The notes under the pieces were generated by a model. It was given only the letters and a program-made list of their open reading frames with translations, had not been told where the DNA came from and searched no databases. Below, in pieces: positions 16,669 through 26,616 of a stretch of 64,000 bases of DNA (the first letter of the stretch is position 1; each line of letters opens with the position of its first letter). The stretch is taken from positions 62,001 through 126,000 of the forward strand of contig CBCTTQ010000002.1 of NCBI GenBank assembly GCA_965149945.1, read 5' to 3'. This DNA is from JAHZFN01 sp965149945. GTDB taxonomy: Bacteria; Bacillota; Dehalobacteriia; UBA4068; UBA4997. Both the position numbers and the translations under genes were made by a program.

Positions 16669-18102
16669 ATGAAATTTTTCACTCCCAAGCATTTCCAGAC
16701 GAGAGTGCTGTTTTCTATTCTCTTTTTGATTCTACTGATGATTGGATTCGTCTGGTTTATGCAGGTAGCTTTTCTGGAAAATTACTACGAAGCTGCCAAA
16801 GAAAGAAGCGTGCAGGACAGCGCCGATCGCATTGAACGTTATATTGAACAATATCGACTGGAAGAGACCCAGGATGTCATTGAACAGATCGCCTATGACG
16901 GCAATCTCTGTGTGGAGCTGAAAGACAGCAATGACCAACGGGTCTTCATCTATGATATGCAGGGGAGCACCTGCATCATCCATAATAATAAAGTACTGAT
17001 CGTCAGCCAGCTGATGGACATGTTTCGGCAAGAGGGCGGCGAGGAATTAAGTCGAACCCTTACCTCCTATAAATATGACAGCCGCAGCTACCTGACGATG
17101 CGCGCTGTCCATGATTATTACGGAACGCCCTATGTCCTTTGGGTCAGTGCCCCCATCACGCCGGTGGGCGATACCATTGAAATCCTGCAGTCTCAGCTGA
17201 TGATCATTATTCTGGTTATGTTGGTGGCGGGAGTAATGGTTTCTTTCTATATGTCCCGTTCCATTACCAAACCGGTGTTGAAAATTTCAGAAGCCGCCCA
17301 ACAAGTGGCAAAAGGCAATCTGGAAGCCAGGGCTCAGGTAGAAGGGGATGACGAAATCGCCCAAATGGCAAAAAACTTCAATCTGATGATTGACGAAATC
17401 GGAGAAGCTGAAAAAACAAGGAAAGCAATTTTTGCCAATATCTCCCATGACTTACGAACCCCCCTTACCATGATTCGCGGCTATGCGGAAACCATCAAAG
17501 ATCTCACCGGAGACAATCCCGAAAAACGCAATAAGCAGCTTTCCATTATCATTCAAGAAAGCGACCGTCTAACCATGTTGGTTAATGATGTGCTCACCTT
17601 TACCACCTTTAATCAAGATGCCTACGACCTGGAAATCAGTGATTTCGATTTGGCGGACACCCTGAAAAAACTGGTAGAACGCTATAACGACATCAGCACC
17701 GGTTATCAAATCGTCTATGAAGGTCCCGACCATTGCATCGCGATCGCGGATAAAATCCGCATTGAACAGGTAGTTTACAATTTAACAAATAACGCCATCA
17801 ACCATATCGGCGAAGATAATGTGGTTATTTTACGGCTGAAACCCAGCGAATATATTTGCCGTGTCAGCGTTTGTGATCACGGACAAGGCATCCCTCCCGA
17901 ACATTTGAATAATATCTGGGATCGCTACTACAAAGTGCGCAAAACAGAACGGAAATTATCCAAAGGAACCGGTTTGGGATTGTCCATCGTTAAAAACATC
18001 ATGAACGCGCACCATGCCGCTTTTGGTGTGGAAAGCGCCGTGGGCAAAGGCACCGTTTTCTGGTTTGAGTTACCTTTGGCTCATGACGAGGAAGAATCTT
18101 AA
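16669..18102 (+). CDS. Transmembrane sensor histidine kinase, partner of the preceding regulator
   Basis: 477 residues. A membrane helix at ~12-36, an extracytoplasmic sensor of ~135 residues, a second helix at ~172-196 (LMIIILVMLVAGVMVSFYM), a HAMP domain (~197-250), HisKA with His260 in ANISHDLRTPLTMIRGYAETI, and HATPase_c (NLTNNAINH N box, VCDHGQGIP G1, GTGLGLSIVKNI G2). The external domain is of the dCache/VicK-like size, but the ligand is not evident. Ends at a shared terminator. Confidence 0.95.
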   Translation: MKFFTPKHFQTRVLFSILFLILLMIGFVWFMQVAFLENYYEAAKERSVQDSADRIERYIEQYRLEETQDVIEQIAYDGNLCVELKDSNDQRVFIYDMQGSTCIIHNNKVLIVSQLMDMFRQEGGEELSRTLTSYKYDSRSYLTMRAVHDYYGTPYVLWVSAPITPVGDTIEILQSQLMIIILVMLVAGVMVSFYMSRSITKPVLKISEAAQQVAKGNLEARAQVEGDDEIAQMAKNFNLMIDEIGEAEKTRKAIFANISHDLRTPLTMIRGYAETIKDLTGDNPEKRNKQLSIIIQESDRLTMLVNDVLTFTTFNQDAYDLEISDFDLADTLKKLVERYNDISTGYQIVYEGPDHCIAIADKIRIEQVVYNLTNNAINHIGEDNVVILRLKPSEYICRVSVCDHGQGIPPEHLNNIWDRYYKVRKTERKLSKGTGLGLSIVKNIMNAHHAAFGVESAVGKGTVFWFELPLAHDEEES

Positions 18103-18116
18103 TCAAAACAAAAAAT

Positions 18117-18150
18117 AAAAAAGCAATCACTGTTAAGTGATTGCTTTTTG
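18117..18150. terminator. Bidirectional rho-independent terminator
   Basis: A perfect 11-bp stem AAGCAATCACT/AGTGATTGCTT with a GTTA loop and flanking A/T runs, between the convergent histidine kinase and SLH-protease genes. Confidence 0.9.
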
Positions 18151-18236
18151 TATTGCGCTTTTGTTTATTTTACAAATTACTTATTTGCCGTTCCGGTTCG
18201 CATATCGGAATCCGTTCGTTTTCTGTCGTTCCAAAC

Positions 18237-20141
18237 TCAATACATATCCGATAAAGCAATCAAAAGATATTTCCCTCCGCCGATCTCAGCAGTCCCGATC
18301 AACACCGTAATTCCATAGGAAGCATGATTCAACACCGTCACCGGATCATTGTTTTCATCGGTAACGGTACCAAGCAAAGAAAACCCTCTCGCTTCCAAAG
18401 CAGCCTGATAATTGCTAACGGCAGTTTCCCATTCAGCCTTACTCAGCAATGAATAATCATAACAATACCCCGTCAGCACATCCGTGCTGGAAGTCGCAGC
18501 TTCGGGAATTCCCGTGAAGGCGCCGAAATCCAGCGCGGGATAATACCCGTCATAATAACTGATTTCTCCGCCCTGTACGGTAACAGTTACCGTTGTACCG
18601 CCACCTAACGGCTGATCGTTTTCATCAATTTCATAAATCTCCACTTCCACTGTCCCGGCAGCAAGCCCGGTCAGATACAACGGTACTTGGGTATAGCTGC
18701 TGTTCCAATCTCCCCATTGGCAGGAAATATATTGTTCTCCGCCGGCAGACAGTTGATACATCACTCCCGAGGAATTCGGATTGGTGCAACTTACTTGCAA
18801 ACTGGCGCGATCCCCCACATTGATTGTTATCCTATCACGGGAAACTTCCGGACGGCTGCCGCTGATATCCGCCAGAGAGGTCACCGTTGTGCGCGATAAA
18901 GAATCAACAGCGCTGATAGGAATGGCAAAATTCAAATTCTGCGCGTCTTCTCTGCCGGCAGAAGTGATCCCGATCACCTGTCCGGAAGTATTTAACAGCG
19001 CCCCGCCGCTGCTGCCGTGGGAAATCGGCGCTGAAATCTGGATATAAGAATATCCGTCAATCACCCGATTGGCATTGGATACCAGACCCTGAGAAATGGT
19101 ATTGTCAAATTGACGGGGGCTGCCGATGGTGTAAATAGTCATCCCCTGGGAGACAGTTGCCTGACCAACGCTGAGATAAGGGAACCCGTTGCCCTTGATT
19201 TTCAACAGCGCGACATCCCGTCCCGTGTCATAATCATATACTCCTTCTACTTGATACACACTGCCGTCAGTAGTCATAATCCGAGCGGAATAGGCATTTT
19301 CGATCACATGATAATTGGTCACCGCCAGTCCATCGGCAGAAAGGAAAAAGCCGCTGCCGGAAGCAAAGGCGTTTCCGTTTTCATCATAAACGACCAAATA
19401 AAAAACCGCGGGAGAGCATTGATCGGCGATTTGTTCCGCTGTCAAAATACCGCCGGAGCCCTGCTGATTGGTGAGCGTGATGGAGCGACGCAAATCAGGA
19501 TCCGCCATTCTGGTTACAATGGCGGCGGCTTCGCTGCGGGCAATGGTATTATTAGGCGTAAATTCCCCGCTGGAATTATTACCGATCAAAACACCCGCTC
19601 GATACAACAGATACACACCGTCCGCGTTGTTGCCCGCCAAAGGGAAATCAGGTATAGCATTATCCTCCACCACATTGATCGCGGGCAATGCCTCTTCCGG
19701 CAGAGCTTTCGCCAAAACGCTGGCAAACTCTAACCGAGTAGCGGCGCGATTATAATAATCAAAACCAGCCGGTAAAATTCCCTGCTCTTTGGCGTAGTCC
19801 ACATAGGGCTGATACCAAACATCCGCCCCGCTTAAATCAATTTCTACAGAACCTTGATAATAAATACTGTGAAGACAGACCGCCAGTTTGACCGCCTCGC
19901 CCAAGGTCAAGTTCCCGTCCGGGTCAAAGTGGGCGCTGCTTTTGCCGTTAATCAAATCCATCTCATAGGCTTCCTTGACATTGGGCGCATACCAAGCCGA
20001 AGCGCTGACATCGATAAATTGTCCTTCCGCATAGCTTTTTACAGGTTGGAAATGGTCCAAACCGGCGGCCAGCGCTGTTCCTGTTATGCCGGAAAAACAA
20101 AGAACGACGGCAAGAAGCATCATACATAGCTTTTTTTTCAT
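18237..20141 (-). CDS. SLH-anchored HtrA/DegP-like serine protease
   Basis: 634 residues from the ATG at 20141 (AGAGGA 7 bases upstream). A signal peptide (MKKKLCMMLLAVVLCFSGITGTALAAG) is followed by three S-layer-homology repeats (~28-213: FIDVSASAWYAPNVKEAYE, VWYQPYVDYAKEQGI, PDF.......LYRAGVLIGNNSSGEF). A trypsin-like domain follows with the triad His278 (TNYHVI), Asp309 (GRDVALLKI) and Ser378 (HGSSGGAL), the S1C order of HtrA. No PDZ domain follows; instead there is a ~110-residue Ig-like segment and a ~100-residue C-terminal domain that I do not recognise. Expected to sit in the cell wall via SLH and cleave surface proteins. Monocistronic. Confidence 0.88.
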   Translation of the reverse strand: MKKKLCMMLLAVVLCFSGITGTALAAGLDHFQPVKSYAEGQFIDVSASAWYAPNVKEAYEMDLINGKSSAHFDPDGNLTLGEAVKLAVCLHSIYYQGSVEIDLSGADVWYQPYVDYAKEQGILPAGFDYYNRAATRLEFASVLAKALPEEALPAINVVEDNAIPDFPLAGNNADGVYLLYRAGVLIGNNSSGEFTPNNTIARSEAAAIVTRMADPDLRRSITLTNQQGSGGILTAEQIADQCSPAVFYLVVYDENGNAFASGSGFFLSADGLAVTNYHVIENAYSARIMTTDGSVYQVEGVYDYDTGRDVALLKIKGNGFPYLSVGQATVSQGMTIYTIGSPRQFDNTISQGLVSNANRVIDGYSYIQISAPISHGSSGGALLNTSGQVIGITSAGREDAQNLNFAIPISAVDSLSRTTVTSLADISGSRPEVSRDRITINVGDRASLQVSCTNPNSSGVMYQLSAGGEQYISCQWGDWNSSYTQVPLYLTGLAAGTVEVEIYEIDENDQPLGGGTTVTVTVQGGEISYYDGYYPALDFGAFTGIPEAATSSTDVLTGYCYDYSLLSKAEWETAVSNYQAALEARGFSLLGTVTDENNDPVTVLNHASYGITVLIGTAEIGGGKYLLIALSDMY

Positions 20142-20258
20142 CCGCGTATCCTCTTTTATCATCTTTTTGTACATTTTGTTTTCTGTTCGTTGTTCTTATA
20201 CAGTACTCTTCCAAAGAGGCTTCACATTCCTTCTAAGACAAAGTCCTCATTGTTGCCC

Positions 20259-21401
20259 TTAATATTCAATATAACGGCGAGGAATTCGCTCGCTGAGCAT
20301 ACAAATGATTTCATAATTGATAGTGTTGGCTTTGGCGGCCAACTCTTCAATGGTAATCTCATCATTGCCCTGGCGACCGATAACAACGGCTTTTTCTCCG
20401 ATATCCACACCGCCCAGACTGGTCACATCGACCATCAACTGATCCATACAAATGGTGCCGACAATGGGAACCCGTCTGCCTCGCAGCAACACTTCCCCTT
20501 TCTGAGCAAAAGCTCTGCTGTAACCATCAGCATACCCCAACGGCAAAGAGGCAATAACACGCTCACTGTCAGTGATATATTTTCGTCCATAACTGATCGC
20601 GGTCCCTGCCGGTACCTTTTTCACACAGGAAACTCGACATTTTAAAGAAAGAGCCGGTAAAATATCAATCTTATTCCGCGCCACTTCTCCCGATGGATAA
20701 TAACCGTACATCACCATCCCTGCCCGTACCATGTCATAATGGGTTTCGGGCAGATCAATCAGCGCCGCGCTGTTCGCGGCATGCTTGATGGGAATGTGAT
20801 ACCCCTGGGTCTCAATAGCGGCGACAAAATCATCAAACCGTTGCTTTTGCAGGTACGTATACGTCTTGTCCATCTCATCCGCCGTGGAAAAATGGGTATA
20901 AATACCTTCCACATATAGGTTGGGCAAATTCATAATGCGGCAGACCTCCTCCACGGAATCCTCTCCCGGCAAAAATCCAATCCGCCCCATTCCGGTATCC
21001 ACCTTAATATGCACAACGGCAGTTTTGTTTTTTTCCTGCGCCTTCAAAGAAATGGCCTGCGCCGCCGCAAAACTGTAAATGGTTTGGCCGATGTTGTATT
21101 TGATGGCAACTTCCGCCTGGTCCGCCGCTACATAGCCCAGCACCATCACCGGCGCCATAATACCTTCCTTGCGCAGCTGCACCCCTTCGCCCAAAGTCGC
21201 CACTCCCAATCGGTTGGCGCCGGCATCCAGCACCGTAAAGGCGATTTTTTCCGCCCCGTGACCATACCCGTTAGCTTTGACCACTGCCATCAATTCTGTT
21301 TCCGGTTTCAACAGACGACGAATCTGTCGAATGTTGTGAGCGATATTGGGCAAATTAATCTCCAACCAGGCCGGTCGTGGGATATATTCCACTTCATTCA
21401 T
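20259..21401 (-). CDS. alr: Alanine racemase
   Basis: 380 residues from the ATG at 21401 (GAGGTGG 6 bases upstream, better than the TTG at 21428). Converts L-Ala to D-Ala for peptidoglycan. The PLP lysine is in VVKANGYGHGA; other motifs are RPAWLEINLPNIAHNIRQIR, HIKVDTGMGRIGF, the HAANSAAL segment, and the C-terminal catalytic-Tyr region ISYGRKYIT with GTICMDQLMVDV. Last gene of the run DUF1294-phosphoesterase-ygiQ-acpS-nnrDE-alr, 75 bases after nnrDE. Confidence 0.97.
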   Translation of the reverse strand: MNEVEYIPRPAWLEINLPNIAHNIRQIRRLLKPETELMAVVKANGYGHGAEKIAFTVLDAGANRLGVATLGEGVQLRKEGIMAPVMVLGYVAADQAEVAIKYNIGQTIYSFAAAQAISLKAQEKNKTAVVHIKVDTGMGRIGFLPGEDSVEEVCRIMNLPNLYVEGIYTHFSTADEMDKTYTYLQKQRFDDFVAAIETQGYHIPIKHAANSAALIDLPETHYDMVRAGMVMYGYYPSGEVARNKIDILPALSLKCRVSCVKKVPAGTAISYGRKYITDSERVIASLPLGYADGYSRAFAQKGEVLLRGRRVPIVGTICMDQLMVDVTSLGGVDIGEKAVVIGRQGNDEITIEELAAKANTINYEIICMLSERIPRRYIEY

Positions 21402-21476
21402 CGCTGACTTCCACCTCATTTGCTCCAAATTCTTCTAGATTATACGCTTTCATTATATACCGCGCGATGAAATTTT

Positions 21477-23036
21477 TCAACTGCTCTGTTGTGCTGCCTC
21501 TCGAAAAGCGAAAGGCAAAAAGCGCACCAAATCACCGGCGCTCATACCGTATTCGCCCAGTTCCTCTTTGGCCAAATCACCGGCTCGTCCATGGAGATAA
21601 ACTCCCAAAACAGCCGCCTGCTCCGCCGACAGCCCCTGCGCCAGCAAAGCGGCAATCACACCGCTCAATACATCCCCGCTGCCTCCGGTAGCCATACCGG
21701 CGTTGCCTGTTTCGTTAAGATACACCCGTTTGCCGACGGCGGTCAGGGTATTGGCGCCTTTTAGTACTATCACCGCGCCAAAAGTTTCCGCCGCCCGCAA
21801 AGCCGCGCGGAGACGGTTTTTTTGCACTTCAGCCGTGGAAATTCCCAACAAACGAGCCATTTCTTTGGGATGTGGTGTCAACACTACGGGAAAAGCCGCT
21901 CGACGAAAATCCAAAGGCCGCGCCGCCAAGGCATACAGTCCATCGGCATCCAACACTAATCCCCGCGCTCCCGAACAGCAAAGAGTATAAATCAACTCGC
22001 TCGTTTCCCTTCGGCGACCCATGCCCATCCCCATGGCCAGTGTTTTATCAGTCACCCAGGGTAGTAAATCAGCTTCCGCCTCCCCGGACAAAACTCCTTG
22101 AGAAGCAGGCAGCAATTTGCTCATCACCTCCGGATAACGACAGGCCAGCGGCACCATGATTTCTGATACAGAAGCAACTGTCACTAAGCCGGCTCCGCTC
22201 TTCAAAGCGCCTCCGGCAGCTAAAACAGGCGCGCCCAACATTCCATAGGCGCCGCCCACCACCGCCACATGACCATAAGTGCCTTTATGGCTATTTGACT
22301 GCCGTCTCGGCAGCCAGGAAGCAACCAAAGATTTATCAACACTATGCAAATCGCTTTCGATTTTTGCCAGTAATTCCGTCGGCAAACCAATATCCGCTAC
22401 CTGTACCCGCCCGGCATATTGTTTGGCCGGGTCAATTTTAATACCGAATTTTTCCCAACCAAAGGTCACTGTCCGAGTCGCCCGCACTGCCGGTCCTTCC
22501 ACAGAACCATCATTGGCATTAACACCGGAGGGTAAATCAATGGCTAAAATGGGACGCTTGCATTCATTGGCGGCTGTAATCATCAACGCCGCCGTACCTG
22601 TTGCCGCTCCATGAAATCCGGTGCCGAACAATCCGTCAATCACCAAAGAAGCGCTCGCCAATGCCTCCCGCAGCGCTTTTTCCGCTCCGGGTTCCGTCAT
22701 GCCGCGCGTCAACACCGTCGTACGCCCCAGCCGTTCCCAATTGGTTTTGGCGTTACCACGATAATTTTCCGGAGAAGCCAACAAAAACACTTCCGTTTGA
22801 TAACCCTCTTCCGCCAACAGCCGCGCGGCCACTAAAGCATCTCCCCCGTTATTGCCGCTGCCGGCCAACAAAACCACAGGAGCGTTTATATCCAAGGTCA
22901 GCATTTGAAACAAACACACCGCCTGTTTCGCCACTGCCCGCCCGGCGTTTTCCATTAACCAAAGACCGCTGATTCCGCAATCTTGCATTGCCATGCGGTC
23001 GATTTCCGCAATTTCTTTTCCCAATACCAATCTCAT
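21477..23036 (-). CDS. nnrDE: Bifunctional NAD(P)HX epimerase / ADP-dependent dehydratase
   Basis: 519 residues, a repair enzyme for hydrated NAD(P)H. The N-terminal YjeF_N epimerase domain (1-~215) shows MENAGRAVAKQ, LLAGSGNNGGDALVAARLL, IDGLFGTGFHG and ILAIDLPSGVNANDG; the C-terminal carbohydrate-kinase-like dehydratase (~225-510) shows KGTYGHVAVVGG, GAGLVTVAS, VLTPHPKEMARLLG, VVLKGANTLTA and NAGMATGGSGDVLSGVIAALLAQG. Overlaps acpS by 4 bases (ATGA), so coupled to it. Confidence 0.96.
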   Translation of the reverse strand: MRLVLGKEIAEIDRMAMQDCGISGLWLMENAGRAVAKQAVCLFQMLTLDINAPVVLLAGSGNNGGDALVAARLLAEEGYQTEVFLLASPENYRGNAKTNWERLGRTTVLTRGMTEPGAEKALREALASASLVIDGLFGTGFHGAATGTAALMITAANECKRPILAIDLPSGVNANDGSVEGPAVRATRTVTFGWEKFGIKIDPAKQYAGRVQVADIGLPTELLAKIESDLHSVDKSLVASWLPRRQSNSHKGTYGHVAVVGGAYGMLGAPVLAAGGALKSGAGLVTVASVSEIMVPLACRYPEVMSKLLPASQGVLSGEAEADLLPWVTDKTLAMGMGMGRRRETSELIYTLCCSGARGLVLDADGLYALAARPLDFRRAAFPVVLTPHPKEMARLLGISTAEVQKNRLRAALRAAETFGAVIVLKGANTLTAVGKRVYLNETGNAGMATGGSGDVLSGVIAALLAQGLSAEQAAVLGVYLHGRAGDLAKEELGEYGMSAGDLVRFLPFAFREAAQQSS

Positions 23037-23413
23037 GTTAACGCCTCCGCTTTTTCCGCAATTGCCATTGCGATCGCTTTATCACGATCATGACTGATAG
23101 ACAAATGAATCTTTCCGATTCCTCGATCTCGCGCAAAAGCCGCCGCCCGTCCCTTGAGTAGTGCGCGGGGACGACCGTTCGGCAAATGGCAAACTTCCAA
23201 ATCGCGCCAATCCACACCGGAAAATCCCGTGCCCAAAGCCTTAAATACAGCTTCTTTGGCCGCGAAACAACCCGCCAGCGCCACTGCGGGATCGGGTTTT
23301 TGTCCCGCCCGCGCGATTTCCTTCTCAGAAAAAAGTCGGTGTAAATTGGGTTTTCCCCAAAAGGAACGTAATCGTTCAATTTCCACGCTGTCCACGCCGA
23401 TTCCGAAAATCAT
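23033..23413 (-). CDS. acpS: Holo-[acyl-carrier-protein] synthase
   Basis: 126 residues; transfers 4'-phosphopantetheine to ACP. GIGVDSVEIERL holds the metal-binding Asp at the N-terminus and AGCFAAKEAVFKALGTGFSGVDW holds the Glu/Lys motif; ISISHDRDKAIAMAIAE-type ending (HLSISHDRDKAIAMA here). Overlaps ygiQ and nnrDE by 4 bases at each end. Confidence 0.96.
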   Translation of the reverse strand: MIFGIGVDSVEIERLRSFWGKPNLHRLFSEKEIARAGQKPDPAVALAGCFAAKEAVFKALGTGFSGVDWRDLEVCHLPNGRPRALLKGRAAAFARDRGIGKIHLSISHDRDKAIAMAIAEKAEALT

Positions 23414-25395
23414 GGTCTGTGCCTCCGTGTTGTTTTTCTCGTGGGCGGAGCGACCGCTCCGCCTTTGTTTTTCGGTTTGTTGATTTCTTTTTTTGTCGCG
23501 GTCGCGAGACCCGATTTTTTACCATACCCGGAACGGCGCACCTGCTTTTTCCGTTTCCGCGGTTCCGGAGGAACAGCGCTTTGTTTGCCTTCGCCGCGGG
23601 GCGGCGGCACCAGATAATTCTGCCCCCACCCAATCAGGTCTTCTCGCCCGATCTTTCGTAAGGCCTCACGAATTTTCGGCCAGTTTTTCTTCTCGCCGTA
23701 TTGCAAGAGCGCCCGTTGTAAATCCCGTTCCTCTTCACTTCGCGGCACATAAACAGGCTTTAAGGTACGGGGGTTCAAGCCGGTATAATACATACAAGTG
23801 CTACGGCTGCCCGGTGTGGGAATAAACAGTTGCACCTGCTCCGGCCGTAGTCCGGCTTTTTTCATCACCATTGCCAATTGCACGGCGTCCTCCAAACGAG
23901 ATCCGGGATGCGCGGCGATAAAATAAGGCAACACATATTGTTTTTTACCGATGGCGTTGGTCATTTTGTTAAATCGATCCTGAAACTTGCGATAAACAGA
24001 AAAATTGGGTTTCTCCATAGCCGCCAGAACATTTTCCGAACAATGTTCTGGCGCTACCTTCAGCAAACCGCTGACATGATGCCCCACCAACTGACGAAAA
24101 AAATCTTCTCGCCGATCCGCCAAAAGATAATCATAGCGAATGCCGGAACGAATAAAGACTCGTTTGACACCGGGTAAAGCTTCCAATTTTTGCAACAGCT
24201 GTACATATTCTTTCATATTCGGGCGTAAATTGGGACAAGGATCGGGATAAAGACACTGGCGATCACGACAGGTACCCCGTTTTTTTGCTTTTTCACAGCC
24301 TTGATGACGGAAATTCGCTGTCGGGCCGCCCACATCATGGATATATCCTTTGAAATTAGGACGCTCCGTCAACCGTCTCGCCTCTGCCAAAAGACTGTCC
24401 GCGCTGCGATTTTGAATCACCTTTCCTTGATGAAAATTGATAGAGCAAAAAGAACAGCCTCCGAAACAACCGCGATGGGACAATAGAGAAAACTCCACTT
24501 CGGAAAAGGCGGGAATACCGCCTGCCTCTTCATAGATGGGATGCCAACAATTTTCAAAGGGCATTTCGTAAATTTCATCCATTTCCACCGTTGTCAAAGG
24601 ACGCGACGGCGGATTTACCACCAAATAAACATCATGATGCCGCTGAATAATAGGACGACCGTCATAAAAATTATTTTCTTTTTCGATATAAGCAAAAGCC
24701 TGAGCGAAGGCTCGCTTGCTTTTTTTCACCTGGTGCAAGCTGGGAATTTCCATAATTTTCTTCACAGGCGGTCGATCAGTCACATAGGCTACCCCTCTAA
24801 CGCGGCGACAATCCCGCACAGTTCCTCCGTTCGCCAAAACCGCCGCTACTTCCCGCAGCGGCAACTCGCCCATACCGTAAATCAGCAAATCCGCCCCGCT
24901 GCTGACTAAAACAGAAGGCAGCACTCGATTCTGCCAAAAATCATAATGGGCAAAGCGACGCAGACTGGCCTCCACTCCACCAATGATAACAGGCACATCG
25001 GGGAAAGCTTCCTTGGCCAGACGAACATACACTTCCGTCGCGTAATCGGGACGTAATCCTCTTTTGCCGCCGGGACTGTACAAATCCTCAGCGCGAGGTC
25101 GTTTGCGCGCCGTATAATGATTAACCATTGAATCCATATTGCCGGCGGAAATCAAAATACCATAACGAGGTTTTCCCATAACCTTCAAAGATTCCGCGTC
25201 ATGGAAATCGGGCTGAGGCAAAATTCCCACCCGATAACCCAAATGCTCCAGCCATCTGCCCACGATGGCATTGGCAAAAGAATAATGATCCACATACGCG
25301 TCGCCGGAAATCAGCAAAAAATCTAAATAATACCAATCCCGCAACGCCATTTCTTCTCGATTTACCGGTAACAACATCTTTTCCTCTCCACTCAT
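23410..25395 (-). CDS. YgiQ family radical SAM protein
   Basis: 661 residues from the ATG at 25395 (GGAG 8 bases upstream; an ATG at 25401 is too close to it). N-terminal YgiQ domain with WYYLDFLLISGDAYVDHYSFANAIVGRWLEHLGYRVGIL; radical SAM cluster motif RGCFGGCSFCSINFHQG; later SGIRYDYLLADR, KVAPEHCSENVLAAM and LPYFIAAHPGSRLEDAV. The last ~60 residues are a Lys/Arg/Pro-rich tail (KKQVRRSGYGKKSG...), common in this family. Reaction unknown. Part of the compact operon with acpS. Confidence 0.93.
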   Translation of the reverse strand: MSGEEKMLLPVNREEMALRDWYYLDFLLISGDAYVDHYSFANAIVGRWLEHLGYRVGILPQPDFHDAESLKVMGKPRYGILISAGNMDSMVNHYTARKRPRAEDLYSPGGKRGLRPDYATEVYVRLAKEAFPDVPVIIGGVEASLRRFAHYDFWQNRVLPSVLVSSGADLLIYGMGELPLREVAAVLANGGTVRDCRRVRGVAYVTDRPPVKKIMEIPSLHQVKKSKRAFAQAFAYIEKENNFYDGRPIIQRHHDVYLVVNPPSRPLTTVEMDEIYEMPFENCWHPIYEEAGGIPAFSEVEFSLLSHRGCFGGCSFCSINFHQGKVIQNRSADSLLAEARRLTERPNFKGYIHDVGGPTANFRHQGCEKAKKRGTCRDRQCLYPDPCPNLRPNMKEYVQLLQKLEALPGVKRVFIRSGIRYDYLLADRREDFFRQLVGHHVSGLLKVAPEHCSENVLAAMEKPNFSVYRKFQDRFNKMTNAIGKKQYVLPYFIAAHPGSRLEDAVQLAMVMKKAGLRPEQVQLFIPTPGSRSTCMYYTGLNPRTLKPVYVPRSEEERDLQRALLQYGEKKNWPKIREALRKIGREDLIGWGQNYLVPPPRGEGKQSAVPPEPRKRKKQVRRSGYGKKSGLATATKKEINKPKNKGGAVAPPTRKTTRRHRP

Positions 25396-25421
25396 TTTCA
25401 TCACTCCGGATAGAGCCTGAT

Positions 25422-26156
25422 TTATTTTAATCGCAATGGCTGAAACTGCAAATAGTCGCAGCTGAGCAACTGAAATTCCAGACCGAATCGTTCGCCTTCC
25501 AGCACATGATAACAAGGATCGCCGTGTAAATGTCCGTAAAAACAGCGGCTGACCCCATATCGACGCATCAATTCCACAAAACCGCTCGAATCAAAAGCAT
25601 CGTTCACCGGACGATAATGAAGCATTACCCAATGATCTAACGGTTTTTGTGATGCCGCCCGCAGTTCCTGACCGTGGCGCAGCGCCATTTCTAAACGGAT
25701 CAACTCTCGCCGATAGATCTTCTCGTCTTCGGCGCCGAAGTCTTTTCCCCCCGGACAAACCCAACCGCGGGTAGCCGATACCACCACATCTTCCGCCACC
25801 ACGCTCTCATTTTGCAAAGGGATCACATTGGGCGGCAGCGCTTTGATAATTTTTGCTTTGGTATCCCACCAATAGTCATGGTTGCCGCGACAGATCAACA
25901 AACGCCCCGGCAATTGAGATAAATAGGCGAAATCATAAACCGCCTCGTCCAGCCGCATCGCCCAAGACAAATCTCCCGGTACCAATACCGTATCTTCTTC
26001 TTTTACGATTTTTTTCCACGCTCGAAAAATTTTTTGGCAATGATCCTGCCAATGGGCGCCGAAAACAGACATGGGTTTTCGCTCATGACAAGGTTCTGTA
26101 CAAGAAAAAGGTTCCGTCAAGGACAGATGCAAGTCCGAAATTCCGTAAATTGCCAT
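25422..26156 (-). CDS. Calcineurin-like metallophosphoesterase
   Basis: 244 residues. The five metallophosphoesterase blocks are visible: GISDLHLS, VPGDLSWAM, CRGNHDYWW, an isolated MLHYRPV and FYGHLHGD. These bind two metal ions. Relatives are annotated only as phosphohydrolases; the substrate is unknown. It follows the DUF1294 gene by 27 bases and precedes ygiQ by 26. Confidence 0.93.
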   Translation of the reverse strand: MAIYGISDLHLSLTEPFSCTEPCHERKPMSVFGAHWQDHCQKIFRAWKKIVKEEDTVLVPGDLSWAMRLDEAVYDFAYLSQLPGRLLICRGNHDYWWDTKAKIIKALPPNVIPLQNESVVAEDVVVSATRGWVCPGGKDFGAEDEKIYRRELIRLEMALRHGQELRAASQKPLDHWVMLHYRPVNDAFDSSGFVELMRRYGVSRCFYGHLHGDPCYHVLEGERFGLEFQLLSCDYLQFQPLRLK

Positions 26157-26183
26157 TGTCTCATCCTCATTTTTCTGCTTTTG

Positions 26184-26471
26184 TTATGCCCCGAACAAAC
26201 GGTAAAACAGCGTTTCAATCCCTAACCACAAACAAAGATGCAGCAAAATGCCGAGGATATTGACTACCCAGAACTTCCCCTTTCGGGTTTTATGATTCCA
26301 AAGCAGCATACCTAACAGACCGCCGACCGCACCGCCGATCAAACCCAGAAACAACAAAATATGTTCCGGCAACCGCCGCCAACTCCGTTTGGCAGCCAAT
26401 TTATCCCAGCCATATAACAGCAGAACAATTCCGTTCAAAACCACATAAATCCAAACAATCGCAGTGACCAT
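26184..26471 (-). CDS. DUF1294 small membrane protein
   Basis: 95 residues with three to four hydrophobic helices. The DUF1294 pattern is clear: NGIVLLLYGWDKLAAKRSWRRLPEHILLFLGLIGGAVGGLLGMLLWNHKTRKGKF. Members may carry an N-terminal cold-shock domain in other bacteria; here only the membrane part exists. Function unknown. Probable first gene of the operon leading to alr. Confidence 0.9.
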   Translation of the reverse strand: MVTAIVWIYVVLNGIVLLLYGWDKLAAKRSWRRLPEHILLFLGLIGGAVGGLLGMLLWNHKTRKGKFWVVNILGILLHLCLWLGIETLFYRLFGA

Positions 26472-26616
26472 TTTTCACCTCGTCCGCATTCTTCTTTCTT
26501 TAATCTTTTTCAAAAATTTTTTCCTTTATGATGTATAAATACGGTATTATTATATCATAATAATCACGAGAATATAAGGCTTTCTAGCATATTCTTTTGA
26601 AGGAGGTATGAGATTC

